Part shown: positions 26,668 through 35,218 of the stretch, in pieces
Position numbering within the stretch: the stretch's first letter is position 1
Layout of the letters: each line of letters begins with the position of its first letter
Source: Nostoc commune NIES-4072
Lineage (GTDB): Bacteria > Cyanobacteriota > Cyanobacteriia > Cyanobacteriales > Nostocaceae
Length of the DNA: 64,000 nucleotides
Assembly (NCBI RefSeq): GCF_003113895.1
Contig: NZ_BDUD01000002.1
Location: forward strand, 248,001-312,000
Direction: 5' to 3'
The notes under the pieces: model-generated
Seen by the model: only the letters and a program-made list of their open reading frames with translations
Told to the model about the DNA's origin: nothing
Database searches by the model: none
Program-made: the position numbers and the translations under genes

Positions 26668-27048
26668 GATTATATCGGTCTTTTTCTGGATTAGTTAATG
26701 ATGTCATTTGTCCCAAGAACACGTACTTTCAAGGCACTTGCTCATTCAGCTTACTATGAACCTATTCCACAAATAAAGTATAAAGATTACAGGAAACCAT
26801 TACTCAACAGAGGCATCAACCGCCCCAGTAGGGGAGATCCATAAAAATAAATCTCCAGCCAAATTACAAACGAATAATCGACTACGCCCACGATCCACCC
26901 ACGTTCGCGTAGCGTCTCCAAAGGAGAAGGCTAGGGATTTATTTCGGGTTTATGCCAGAACCAGAGAAGGATAACCCCCAAAGAACAGCCAGCATTTCAA
27001 ATGCTGACCAATCCACCAAATCTTCGCCATGCTCCAATACTTGCTCCT
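26668..27048. other. Gene-free spacer
   Basis: No intact gene. It contains the palindromic-type GTAGCGTCTCCAAAGGAGAAGGCTAG stretch split over 26914-26940 that is common in this genome type, and leads into a dinB remnant. Confidence 0.35.
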
Positions 27049-27219
27049 ATGAGTGAACTCTCTACGATTTTTGAGATAGCCAAAGCGCTGTTTGAGTCGA
27101 TTTCACTGGAGAATCGCAGTATTAGGTTGCTGGGCATTTCCTTGTCTAACCTTGATAACGCCAAACAAAACCAAGTAATTCAATTGCCGCTATTTCAGAA
27201 TGGGAACATCATATTTTAG
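27049..27219 (+). pseudogene. dinB: DinB (DNA polymerase IV) C-terminal fragment
   Basis: The segment reads MSELSTIFEIAKALFESISL, NRSIRLLGISLSNLD and QVIQLPLF, the little-finger end of Y-family DNA polymerase IV. Only about 56 of some 350 residues are left. The bases before it do not continue the protein. It ends naturally at TAG (27217-27219) and overlaps the convergent small RHH gene. Confidence 0.7.
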
Positions 27220-27393
27220 CGTAGGTGTAGTCTGTTCAGACGCTGACAACTCGGTTATGGAGAGAGAGCGAATCAACTCCCGAATCACATCAGTTGCAGG
27301 TCTACCTGTGTTTGCACAATATTTTTCAAGTTTTTCGTTTTCAGCAGATGCAAGATTTATTGTGATTCGTTTGATAGCCCATTTTTTGTTCAT
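27190..27393 (-). CDS. Small ribbon-helix-helix protein
   Basis: The 67-residue protein has the pattern of a CopG/Arc-type DNA-binding antitoxin or regulator: a short strand (KRITINLAS), a helix (ENEKLEKYCANTG) and a second helix (PATDVIRELIRSL). No toxin gene is adjacent. The 3' end overlaps the dinB remnant. The start is ATG at 27393 without a strong ribosome binding site. Confidence 0.6.
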   Translation of the reverse strand: MNKKWAIKRITINLASAENEKLEKYCANTGRPATDVIRELIRSLSITELSASEQTTPTLKYDVPILK

Positions 27394-28057
27394 GACTTGC
27401 TATATTAACCAAATTTAATGAATTATCTAGACTTTAAATGCCTTGTGCAATACTTAACAAATATATAGATGTTAACCACAGCATACTTGCCGTAAAACTA
27501 TTTTTAGCACATGCCTCCCAAGAGTATTTACTTGTAGCCCAAAACTTCACTGATAAATCATTTATATGAACTTTAGAACATTTGAAACGAGCTTGTATTT
27601 TTGTAAATATTATTAAGCAAAGCGCAATCGGAGTGAGCCTTGCAAGAGGCGTATAATTAGCAAGTATTGCCAATTGAATTTAGTAAACCTTATCTTCATA
27701 CAATTGGATTTAATATTCATTTACTCTTTACCCAAAGGTGAAATTGACTAACTACTCTGGATATAGACTTTCATTCAAGCACTATATTTAACTCTATAAC
27801 TTGACAAAACCTTAATACATCTAGAAAATTTTCTAGCTTACTTAAGGTTTAATAATTTTGGTTCTTCAGTATCTGTTATGCCAAATTATTAGTTAGATAT
27901 CAAAACTAGGCTAGAAAATAAAGCTCAAAAGCCCGAATCAGCGCTAAACCCATAAATAACTAGTTAAAGTTTATTTTTCTTGTCTAGTAAGGCTTTCATG
28001 GCTTTTTTGAAGGTAATTTAGCATGATATATTAATTCTTATTCAGTTAGAGCTTAAT
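27394..28057. other. AT-rich spacer
   Basis: A 79-codon minus-strand frame at 27434-27673 has low-complexity hydrophobic composition and no ribosome binding site; I do not accept it as a gene. Nothing else is seen. Confidence 0.35.
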
Positions 28058-28351
28058 TTACCCGCAGAAATCATCAACCCTCAACTCGCGCCACACATCA
28101 GATGGTTGCCACCCAGAGTTGCCAACAGAGCGTAGGGGGCGATAGTGTTCAGAAATGTATTCGGATTCGGAAACGTAGTCTTCAATGTACACAAGTGGAT
28201 TGGGTTCAATCACTGGTTCAGGAATATTTTGACTTTCAGGCATCTCAATGGATTCAGTCGGTGGCGGGGTTACTTCTATTTTCTTGCGAACTGGGTTAGA
28301 AGTTTTTTTGATGAGTCGTTGCATATCTATAGAAATCATTTGGCTCTTCAC
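28058..28351 (-). CDS. Small hypothetical protein
   Basis: A 97-residue acidic, proline-rich protein (VTPPPTESIEMPESQNIPEP; GWQPSDVWRELRVDDFCG). The frame starts at GTG (28351), with an ATG four codons later (MISIDMQRLIKK). There is no signal peptide or membrane segment and the family is not recognised. Codon use and the ordered C-terminus make it a plausible gene. Confidence 0.5.
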   Translation of the reverse strand: MKSQMISIDMQRLIKKTSNPVRKKIEVTPPPTESIEMPESQNIPEPVIEPNPLVYIEDYVSESEYISEHYRPLRSVGNSGWQPSDVWRELRVDDFCG

Positions 28352-28452
28352 AAAGAACGGATATTCCAGAATACAGTAAGTTATTAGGGAATCCGAGACA
28401 TTTTGCCGTCAAGTTTGTCTGTTTTGAGATTGCTTTTGGGTGACCATTTTTT

Positions 28453-28587
28453 GAATTCAAAATTTAAAATTCAAAATTCAAAATGAAGAATAGAATAATT
28501 TTGAATTAATTATCACAATCAGTGGCGGGTTTCAAGCCCCCACTGATTGTCTTTAATTTTGAATTGATAATTTTGAATTTTGAATTC
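28453..28587. repeat. AATTCAA-bounded inverted-repeat element
   Basis: It begins GAATTCAAAATT and ends AATTTTGAATTC. Its heptamer arms (AAAATTC units) surround a core with CAGTGGCGGGTTTCAAGCCC and CCACTGATTGTCTTTAA. The same order (AAAATTC arms, AATAATTTTGAATT, CCCCCACTGATTGTCTTTAA) recurs at 33882-34024. Confidence 0.65.
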
Positions 28588-29145
28588 CCCGAAGGGGTTG
28601 ACTTGAGCCAGCTTCATTTGGCGTTAATATAACTTGAGCGCTGTAGCCCCCTCAATCACTCCTTCAGAGGATAGTTACTCAAAACTGACCATTTTTCTCC
28701 TCTGCATACAAAGGCGAAAATGAGAAGTTGATTGTCTCTTGGGTAGCGATCGCAGTCCTTGAGCAGTACCAGAAGCAATGCACGAATATGACCTATGCTG
28801 TCGATATCAGGAGATAGCGGCAGTGATGAGAGTAGATTTTGGAGTGATTGCTCTTATGTAGCGTTTCATGCGATCGCTGTAGGCAAGATTTGCAGTACTT
28901 GTACAGAGGTATAAAGAGTTGCCCAAGTATAAACTGAATGCTGGTAAGAGATGATTGTAGTAAATTTATATACTCTATTGATGTGAATAACTCAGTAGAG
29001 TATTTTTGTGAGAATCACCGCCCTTAAGGAATAGACCCGCCTTTGCCACTGCCCTTCATAAAAGGGTTTCTACAGCTTGTAATTGTTGCAAGAGGTCTTG
29101 TGGACTGTGGAAGACATAATCGCAACAGTAAGATGAAGCGTCAAG

Positions 29146-29270
29146 CAATACCTTTCGGTTAAAGGGGAAAGGGGAAGGGGAAAAGGGAAAAGAAAAACTT
29201 TTAACCTTTACCCCTTAACCTTTTCCCCAAGCCCAATTTCAAGTTAAAAATGCTTAACCGAACAGTATTG
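29146..29270. mobile_element. MITE-like element with CAATAC-x-x-TTCGGTTAA termini
   Basis: A 125-bp element. The left end CAATACCTTTCGGTTAA and right end TTAACCGAACAGTATTG are inverted repeats with two mismatches, flanked by a perfect 10-bp direct repeat AAGCGTCAAG (29136-29145 and 29271-29280). The interior is A/G-rich short repeats (AAAGGGGAAAGGGGAAGGGG) and their partial inverse. No gene. Confidence 0.8.
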
Positions 29271-29606
29271 AAGCGTCAAGTGTGTATTACGATATCTAAA
29301 ATTCTTAATTCTGGTTTGTAGAGGTAAGCATTTGTTCAGGAATAACCAGAGGCAACTCCTTACCTGAATACAACCACTTGTTTGTTTCTCGCTTACTTTG
29401 AAAAATATTTAATTATATTTTAATATTTTTGTTGCCTGATGCTCTCAAACCCTCACAGCGTCTTATCCCTATGGATGCAAATTAACGAGCTTTATTTAAG
29501 TATCTCTAGGTAGAAGTCATAAATTTATAGAATTCGTAGGATTTGAAACGGAAACTTATTTTTGTTGATGTAGTTTCAAAATAAGACTTATATTATCTGT
29601 TGAACA

Positions 29607-29843
29607 ATGCCAAGTAGTTATTTTACATCAATAGAAGAAAGAGAAAAAATATTTTGCACAGAACTAGTTAAGTACGGTGTGGAGTATGAGAAAGCAGTTA
29701 TAGCAGCTAAAATTATAGCTTCTGGGCAAGGGGATGAACATTTATCGCCTTCAGAGATAAAAATCGTTAAAGATGCTTGTAAAAAGTGGTCAGAACAGAA
29801 TCAGCGCTTAAAGCGTTTGAAAGCTGTTGTAAATCAAATTTAG
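29607..29843 (+). CDS. Small hypothetical helical protein
   Basis: A 78-residue frame (MPSSYFTSIEEREKIFCTEL; LSPSEIKIVKDACKKW) that is predicted fully alpha-helical, with charged and hydrophobic residues alternating as in real proteins. The family is not recognised. It stands alone between repeat regions. Confidence 0.5.
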   Translation: MPSSYFTSIEEREKIFCTELVKYGVEYEKAVIAAKIIASGQGDEHLSPSEIKIVKDACKKWSEQNQRLKRLKAVVNQI

Positions 29844-29939
29844 TTTAAATTAACAACAAGCTTCATGCAGTACCCAGGAAAGAATAGGAACCCCTACTGA
29901 TTGCAATAATGAAATTGATAATGCGTGAATAATGAAATT

Positions 29940-30085
29940 GTTTTGACTTCATCTGGATACCCTTTCGGTGGATTGTAGACATCTATAAATTGGCGACCAC
30001 AATCAACACAAATGTGATGAGCGTTTACCTCGACGCTTACCATTTTTTCTAACCCTGGTGGACTCGCAGTATGGACAATGCACAG
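29940..30085 (-). pseudogene. IS1-type transposase (InsA) remnant
   Basis: On the minus strand HCPYCESTRVRKNGKRRGKR, then after a frameshift HHICVDCGRQFIDVYNPPKGY and PDEVK, matches the zinc-ribbon N-terminus of cyanobacterial IS1 transposases. The rest of the transposase is missing. It marks a former insertion between 29.9 and 30.1 kb. Confidence 0.72.
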
Positions 30086-30618
30086 TAGATGACCTCAACT
30101 CATCCCTCTATTATGCAACGCCAGATATTGCTAGGCGTAGGCTAGCAAGAACCGCAGCGATCGCACTATTCAAATATGTATTTTGTATCACTTATTTAAA
30201 TATTTGCCTACTACTTTCTGGAAATTATTGCCTAGAAAATAAAACAATATGAAGAAGAGATAAAGTTCAGTATTTGTATATACATTTATAGGCAAATAAT
30301 GTAAAGAATGTGTAAAGACGTTTATTTAAATATAAACATCTAAGTAAAATATTGACTGACTATGTAATTATTTTGAGGCTACCTATTCCTATTCAGATGT
30401 TCTCTATTTTCAATCTAGACACCTGCGGAGAATAGCTGACTATGTACAAGACTTTTCATAAAGTGAATCTTCAGGAAATATTACTGTTTCTTCAAGGGTG
30501 GCGTGTAAAGTATGCCGAAAAGGTCAAATTTCGGTGAATTTTTATGCTCAAAAACAACACTAAACTCAAGGTTGAGAACCGAAGTTACTGAAAAAATCGA
30601 TTTAGGTAGGTAAAAATC
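30086..30618. other. Spacer upstream of the RTX gene
   Basis: AT-rich DNA with no gene; the 64-aa frame at 30058-30252 overlaps the IS1 remnant and is not accepted. It presumably holds the promoter of the RTX gene, whose ATG (30619) is preceded by AGGTAGGTAAAAATC. Confidence 0.35.
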
Positions 30619-32916
30619 ATGGCAGATATTATTGGAACCAAGGGGAATGATACCCTACTGGGCACTAACAGCGCAGACACAATTAAGGGTCTTGCAGGGA
30701 ACGATACCATTACAGGTAAACAGGGCAACGACACCCTGACTGGTGGAGGCGGAAACGATCAATTTGTTTACAAAATAGACGATTACAATTTCTTCACCGA
30801 CGGTACTGATACTATCACCGATTTCGGTGGGGTAGGTAAAGGAATAAGCCCAACAGCAGCAGTAATTGCCGAAGTGGATACCATTAAATTCCAAGGGGAT
30901 GGATTGACTGCTCGAAATCTGCTGCTGACCCAGAATGGCAAGAATTTAGAAATCACCTTTGAAGAGATGCCTGGTATTTATTTTGCAAGCGTGCCTGATG
31001 TCAAAGTCATCCTCCAAAACTTCAAATTAGAAAACTTCCAGAATCTGAAAGCAACTGGTGCAAAACCAGCTGTTGGTAATATCCTATTTGATGGGCAAAC
31101 TAGCATAACCGAAAGCTTTAATGTCCTGGATGCCAACTCCACTGAAACGAGCATCGGCATCAAGAACAGGGTGACTTTCCTCAATGACCTTGACAATAAC
31201 ATTACAGGTTTAAACAACTCAGATGATGTGGTGAATGGTCAGGGGGGTAATGACAAAATCAACGGCTTAAGTGGCAACGACTTGCTGCGGGGTGGTGCGG
31301 GGAATGATACCCTCATTGGTGGTGCGGGGAGTGATACCCTCGTTGGTGATGCGGGGAATAACACCCTCGTTGGTGACGCTGGTGATGATATTCTCAATGT
31401 TGACTTTTCAACAGGCAATAACTTACTCTCTGGAGGCGTTGGTAATGATCGCTTGAGTGCTATAGCTTCAACAGGCGATAACCTACTTAATGGTGGCGAT
31501 GGCAATGATGATCTTTCGACCTCTGGCAACTCGTCGTTCTACCTCCCAAACTTTGTATCTGCCCGCACCGATCCCTCTTTAGGCAATAATACCCTCAACG
31601 GTGGTGCTGGTGACGATTACTTGGATGCTAGCTATTCATCAGGCGATAACCTACTCTTAGGGGGCGATGGCAATGATACTCTTTCGGCCACTGGCTTTGA
31701 CGGCAGATACGATACACCCACGAATGGCAATAATACCCTCAACGGTGGTGCTGGTGATGATCGCTTGGATGTTTACTCCTCAACAGGCAATAATATGCTC
31801 TCTGGAGGCGATGGCAACGATACGATAAATGCAAGCATTACTGGCAATGATACAATAGATGGGGGAATAGGTAACGATTTCTTGTCCTATTTTGGCTATT
31901 ATGGCAATTATACCAAGGGAATCACTTCAACATTCAATGCTACTACTAACTCTGGCTTAATTACGGATGGCACGCATCGGGTTAGCTACAAAAATATTGA
32001 ACGATTATATATCAGAGGTACAAAATACGATGACTTGATTGTGGGGAGCAATGGTAACGATACGCTCTCCGAGGGCGATGGTGGCAATGATACAATAGAT
32101 GGGGGAATAGGTAACGATTTCTTGTTGTTTCAGAATAATAGTTCTACGAAGGGAATCACTTCGACATTCAATGCTACTACTAGCATTGGCTCAATTACAG
32201 ATAGTACGAATCGGGTTAGCTACAAAAATATTGAACGATTAGATATCTCAGGTACAAAATACGATGACTTGATTGTGGGGAGCAATGGCAACGATACGGT
32301 CTCCGGGGCCTATGGTGGCAATGATACGATCGATGGGGGAATAGGTGACGATTTATTGTCGTTCGGCAACTATTATAATTCTACCAAGAGAATCACTTCG
32401 ATATTCAATGCTACTACTAACTCTGGCTCAATTACGGATGGCACGAATCGGATTAGCTACAAAAATATCGAACAATTAGATATCTCAGGTACAAATTTCG
32501 ATGACTTGATTGTGGGCAGCAATGGCAATGATACCCTCACAGGTGGCAAAGGTAATGATACCCTCACAGGTGGCAAAGGTAATGATAGCCTAATTGGAGG
32601 ATCTGGTACTGACACCTTTGCTTTCAATAGTTTCAATGAAGGCATTGATAGACTTGATGACTTCAAGGCGACTAATGAACTAATTCAGGTGTCGGCTGCT
32701 GGTTTTGGTGGCGGATTATCATCAGGTTCACTCAAAGCTACTCAGTTTACCATTGGAACATCTGCAACCACTAACCAAGAGCGATTTATCTACAACAGCG
32801 CTACAGGTGGATTGTTCTTTGATCTTGATGGCAGTGCGTCTGGGTTTACTCAGGTAAAATTTGCACAATTATCTGGTGGATTGTCACTAACCGAAAACAA
32901 TTTTGTGGTTGTTTAA
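30619..32916 (+). CDS. RTX-type calcium-binding repeat protein (type I secreted)
   Basis: The 765-residue protein is dominated by nonapeptides of the GGxGxDxLx type (GGNDTIDGGIGNDFL, LNGGAGDDYLD, TGGKGNDTLTGG), which bind calcium in a parallel beta-roll. There is no N-terminal signal peptide; the C-terminal region (FAFNSFNEGIDRLDDFK, then LSLTENNFVVV) looks like the type I export signal end. A unit of about 70 residues (ITSTFNATTNSG ... YDDLIVGSNGND) occurs three times at about 430-650. No catalytic domain is visible and no ABC transporter is nearby. A surface or extracellular structural role is likely. Confidence 0.88.
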   Translation: MADIIGTKGNDTLLGTNSADTIKGLAGNDTITGKQGNDTLTGGGGNDQFVYKIDDYNFFTDGTDTITDFGGVGKGISPTAAVIAEVDTIKFQGDGLTARNLLLTQNGKNLEITFEEMPGIYFASVPDVKVILQNFKLENFQNLKATGAKPAVGNILFDGQTSITESFNVLDANSTETSIGIKNRVTFLNDLDNNITGLNNSDDVVNGQGGNDKINGLSGNDLLRGGAGNDTLIGGAGSDTLVGDAGNNTLVGDAGDDILNVDFSTGNNLLSGGVGNDRLSAIASTGDNLLNGGDGNDDLSTSGNSSFYLPNFVSARTDPSLGNNTLNGGAGDDYLDASYSSGDNLLLGGDGNDTLSATGFDGRYDTPTNGNNTLNGGAGDDRLDVYSSTGNNMLSGGDGNDTINASITGNDTIDGGIGNDFLSYFGYYGNYTKGITSTFNATTNSGLITDGTHRVSYKNIERLYIRGTKYDDLIVGSNGNDTLSEGDGGNDTIDGGIGNDFLLFQNNSSTKGITSTFNATTSIGSITDSTNRVSYKNIERLDISGTKYDDLIVGSNGNDTVSGAYGGNDTIDGGIGDDLLSFGNYYNSTKRITSIFNATTNSGSITDGTNRISYKNIEQLDISGTNFDDLIVGSNGNDTLTGGKGNDTLTGGKGNDSLIGGSGTDTFAFNSFNEGIDRLDDFKATNELIQVSAAGFGGGLSSGSLKATQFTIGTSATTNQERFIYNSATGGLFFDLDGSASGFTQVKFAQLSGGLSLTENNFVVV

Positions 32917-33329
32917 TCGGAGTTAGCGTGATTCGAGTCGCCAAGTGGTAAGGTTTACGGGGTGCTATTTTTTAGCATCTCGTATCTGTTTTGCTCAATG
33001 CAAATCCTTTTGGTAAGCAATGGCAACTTTCTCAGAGTATGACTGGTAAATTTAGCGGCAAGACGGACGCAGACACCATCAACTTTCTTCCTCAGTAGAC
33101 AGGCCGCATTGAGGCACAGTAAGTAGCAGAATATTTGATATTTGGGAGCAATGTGATTTTGTCAGGTGGGTAAGCTCTTGAGGCTTTTGAGGCAGAGGAG
33201 AGAAAGAAAACAGTGTATTCAGGGGGATTGCGGTAGTAAAATTTACTAAAAATTTCTCTTTACTCCCCCTGCTCTCTCTGCCTAAGAAAGCTCATTATTA
33301 CGATGAGCTAACTTTTTCGTGTTGCTCCC
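32917..33329. other. Spacer with MITE copy 4
   Basis: No gene. GTGCTATTTTTTAGCATC near 32962 is a weak hairpin downstream of the RTX gene. The right half is MITE copy 4. Confidence 0.4.
33144..33329. mobile_element. MITE family A, copy 4
   Basis: The 186-bp element has ends GGGAGCAATGTGA and TTTTTCGTGTTGCTCCC and arms with GAGGCTTTTGAGGCAGAGGAG / CTCCCCCTGCTCTCT-type short repeats. Its terminal repeats are more diverged than in copies 1, 2 and 5. Flanks (TTGATATTT versus AAGAAACTC) show no target duplication. Confidence 0.8.
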
Positions 33330-33667
33330 AAGAAACTCCAGGAGGGAGAGGTTGGGGCTGGATTGCTACCCAGTTAAGAGAAAATAATGAAAATCTACTA
33401 CTAGGTGGTGGCAGTGGTAAAGTTGGTGAACCACCATTAATAGATTGAGCTTCAGTGTCTGTAAGTTGAATTTCTTAAAGATAGATATCTTCACCAACTA
33501 GTTTTTTGAGGTTTGGCATCATAAGTTTTTGATCAATTACGATCTGATAATTCTGATACTGTTGGCTGTTGTTCGGAGTTAATGAATTCGGTCTTAGGTG
33601 GTTTTCCTATTGTTTTAGGAGGTTGTGGTCTATTTTTTTTAGGTTGTGGGTTATGATTCTGGCTCAT
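33330..33667 (-). pseudogene. Degenerate double-glycine-leader peptide gene
   Basis: An ATG at 33667 with an excellent ribosome binding site (AAAGGAGAT) opens a 44-residue frame (MSQNHNPQPKKNRPQ ... ELSDRN, stop 33533-33535). In the +1 frame the sequence continues IDQKLMMPNLKKLVGEDIYL, a TAA, then EIQLTDTEAQSINGG and the Pro/Ser-rich SPTLPLPPPSSRFSLFS, running into MITE copy 4. LTDTEAQSINGG is a typical double-glycine cleavage motif of exported peptides. One frameshift, one nonsense codon and the MITE at the 3' end suggest decay. The 44-residue peptide may still be made. Confidence 0.5.
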
Positions 33668-34129
33668 GTTAATTTATCTCCTTTGTAGTTTTAATCATTT
33701 GATAAAGGAAGAAGTTCAGTCAGGAGGTAGAAAATTTGTGTGATGACGATTATAACTTCAAGGGATGTCAAAAGTTTTTGAAACACAGATTAAAAGCTGA
33801 TTTCGACTCCTTGCATTCCTAAGTGAAAATGAAGGTGTGCTAAGGCTTCTGGAAAACTTTTCGGTCTAGTGACCTTTAATGAAATTCAAAATTCAAAATT
33901 CTGTTAGGAAGAATAAGAATAATTTTGAATTGATTATCCTTCTAGGTCATTGCCCCCCACTGAAATATTTGATTTCAGTGGTGCTTCTAGGTGGTCGGTA
34001 CAAGCCCCCACTGATTGTCTTTAATGAGGTACGGATAGAGGCATCCTTGACTATGAAACTGTGAGGCTTTAAGGTCGTTCTCTAAGAATTTTTCGGGTAT
34101 TGCATATAACTCAACTATTACTGATTTAG
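33668..34129. other. Repeat-containing spacer
   Basis: No gene is supported; the 61-aa frame at 33879-34064 is repeat DNA. It contains the second AATTCAA-type element. Confidence 0.4.
33882..34024. repeat. AATTCAA-type element, second copy
   Basis: Starts with AAATTCAAAATTCAAAATTC and AATAATTTTGAATTGATTAT, has a CACTGAAATATTTGATTTCAGTG hairpin core spanning 33959-33981, then GGTCGGTACAAGCCCCCAC and TGATTGTCTTTAAT. The order matches 28453-28587, but the right heptamer arm is missing. Confidence 0.55.
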
Positions 34130-34262
34130 TCATGCAGCCACCTCCATGACCAAATCATCCGGCACTTCAAAAATCCCCAGTTGCCCAATGTAAGGAATCG
34201 GCGTAATCTCGCGTGGATTCTCCAGCTTCCAGTGATATTGCTCAGGCATCCCCCAACCAAAA

Positions 34263-34746
34263 CAATTCGCAATTCGCAATGGGCTTCGCCCCGCTACGCT
34301 AACGCAATTCGCAATTAATTTCATTGCTTGATTTTCTCTTTAACTTTTCGAGTAGATGCAACTAAGATTTTTCCCATTTCTCTAGTTTCTTGAAGCAAGG
34401 ATTCAAACTTATTTTTATCAACCAATTCTGCCTCGATTAATATTTCTAACCAATATTCAGTTTCTCTTTCTTCCTTAAGCGCAATTTCTAATTTGCTCAG
34501 AAAGTCCTTATCAGATTGGGCGGATTGAGCTTCTTTAACATTTGCACCTATAGAAGTGCCACTTCGGAGTAACTGTTTTGATAATGTTCGACAAACTCCA
34601 GGCTTTTCATCTAAAAAAGTACAAGCTTTAACTATTCTTATTGCCAAAGCTTTCGTCCTATCAGCAATACTATTTTTCTGATTCATTTCTTTTACTCCTA
34701 GTTAATAATTGCGAATTGCGAATTGCGAATTGCGAATTGCGAATTG
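34263..34746. mobile_element. AATTGCG-bounded cassette carrying a four-helix-bundle gene
   Basis: The left border has CAATTCGCAATTCGCAAT, a GGGCTTCGCCCC hairpin and again GCAATTCGCAATTA (34263-34318). The right border is five to six GCGAATT units (about 34707-34746). The borders are inverted relative to each other and contain the IVP gene. The same border type is at 24186-24414. Confidence 0.65.
34321..34686 (-). CDS. Four-helix-bundle protein (23S rRNA-intervening-sequence type)
   Basis: The 121-residue protein matches the IVP/S23 family: LAIRIVKACTFLDEKPGVCR, LSKQLLRSGTSIGANVKEAQ, SAQSDKDFLSKLEIALKE, ETEYWLEILIEAELV. Family members are small four-helix bundles, originally found in 23S rRNA insertions and also related to accessory proteins of diversity-generating retroelements. 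A good ribosome binding site AGGAG precedes the ATG. It is the only gene of a repeat-bounded cassette inserted in an ASCH gene. No reverse transcriptase is near. Confidence 0.88.
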   Translation of the reverse strand: MNQKNSIADRTKALAIRIVKACTFLDEKPGVCRTLSKQLLRSGTSIGANVKEAQSAQSDKDFLSKLEIALKEERETEYWLEILIEAELVDKNKFESLLQETREMGKILVASTRKVKEKIKQ

Positions 34747-34789
34747 TTTATTGCCCAAGGCTGACGAACGGATAACGCTTTCACGGGTT

Positions 34790-35170
34790 TTAAAACTCCA
34801 GTAATTGAATGTATGCGTCTAATGCTGCGATCGCTGGATGTGGATGTGGCTGTGAACGCAGTCCGTTGCAGATTGTGGCGATAGTTCCAAGTTCTGTAAA
34901 GCTGAAGCTGATACTGGACTGTCGAGCCGCGCAGTGCTGAATAATCGTCAGTAACACAAAATTCAACAATTGAATTGTAAGATCACGTCGATTGGCTAAA
35001 TGTGTTTCTAAGTTGTCAGTAATAATTTGGCGACTAGCAGTAAGAGAATTGCACCTTTCAACATCTGGTAAAATTCGGAGCTTGAACTTGTAATCGCGCT
35101 CAGTAGATAAACATTCATCAGGGGCAAGAGTTGCCCATTTATGGAAGAGTTGTTGGATAGTTGTACTCAT
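34790..35170 (-). CDS. Hypothetical helical protein
   Basis: A 126-residue protein (MSTTIQQLFHKWATLAPDEC; LLNFVLLTIIQHCAARQSS; AIAALDAYIQLLEF), predicted alpha-helical without membrane signals. Family unknown. It is followed after five bases by the remains of the ASCH gene, and is divergent from the coiled-coil gene at 35219. Confidence 0.6.
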   Translation of the reverse strand: MSTTIQQLFHKWATLAPDECLSTERDYKFKLRILPDVERCNSLTASRQIITDNLETHLANRRDLTIQLLNFVLLTIIQHCAARQSSISFSFTELGTIATICNGLRSQPHPHPAIAALDAYIQLLEF

Positions 35171-35218
35171 ATCTGTAGTTGTGAGTTTCTGCGAGAATAG
35201 AAAGAGAAAGGAGGGATT

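Larger units (their letters stand above)
28352..29606. other. Repeat-rich intergenic region
   Basis: No gene is supported in 1.25 kb. It includes an AATTCAA-bounded element (28453-28587), a 125-bp MITE with a 10-bp target duplication (29146-29270), and HIP1 sites near 28746 and 28872. Confidence 0.45.
34130..34784 (-). pseudogene. ASCH-domain gene split by the IVP cassette
   Basis: The first codons remain at 34784-34748 (GTG start, VKALSVRQPWAI, the standard ASCH opening) and the last part at about 34262-34130 (FGWGMPEQYHWKLENPREIT, PIPYIGQLGIFEVPDD). The central part is absent and the cassette 34263-34746 lies in its place. ASCH proteins are small PUA-like RNA-binding or amidohydrolase-like proteins. 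The GTG is five bases after the stop of the 126-residue gene at 34790, so they were once an operon. Confidence 0.75.

Noticed and set aside
27434..27673. 79-codon minus-strand frame
   Set aside because: No ribosome binding site, mixed hydrophobic composition, no neighbours; not enough support.
30058..30252. 64-codon plus-strand frame
   Set aside because: It overlaps the IS1 transposase remnant in antisense and then runs into AT-rich spacer.
31239..31529. Minus-strand frames inside the RTX gene
   Set aside because: Pro/Ser-rich antisense translations of GGxGxD repeats.
34707..34746. AATTGCG arrays as a possible CRISPR
   Set aside because: The units are 7 bp, directly tandem, with no unique spacers and no cas gene nearby.
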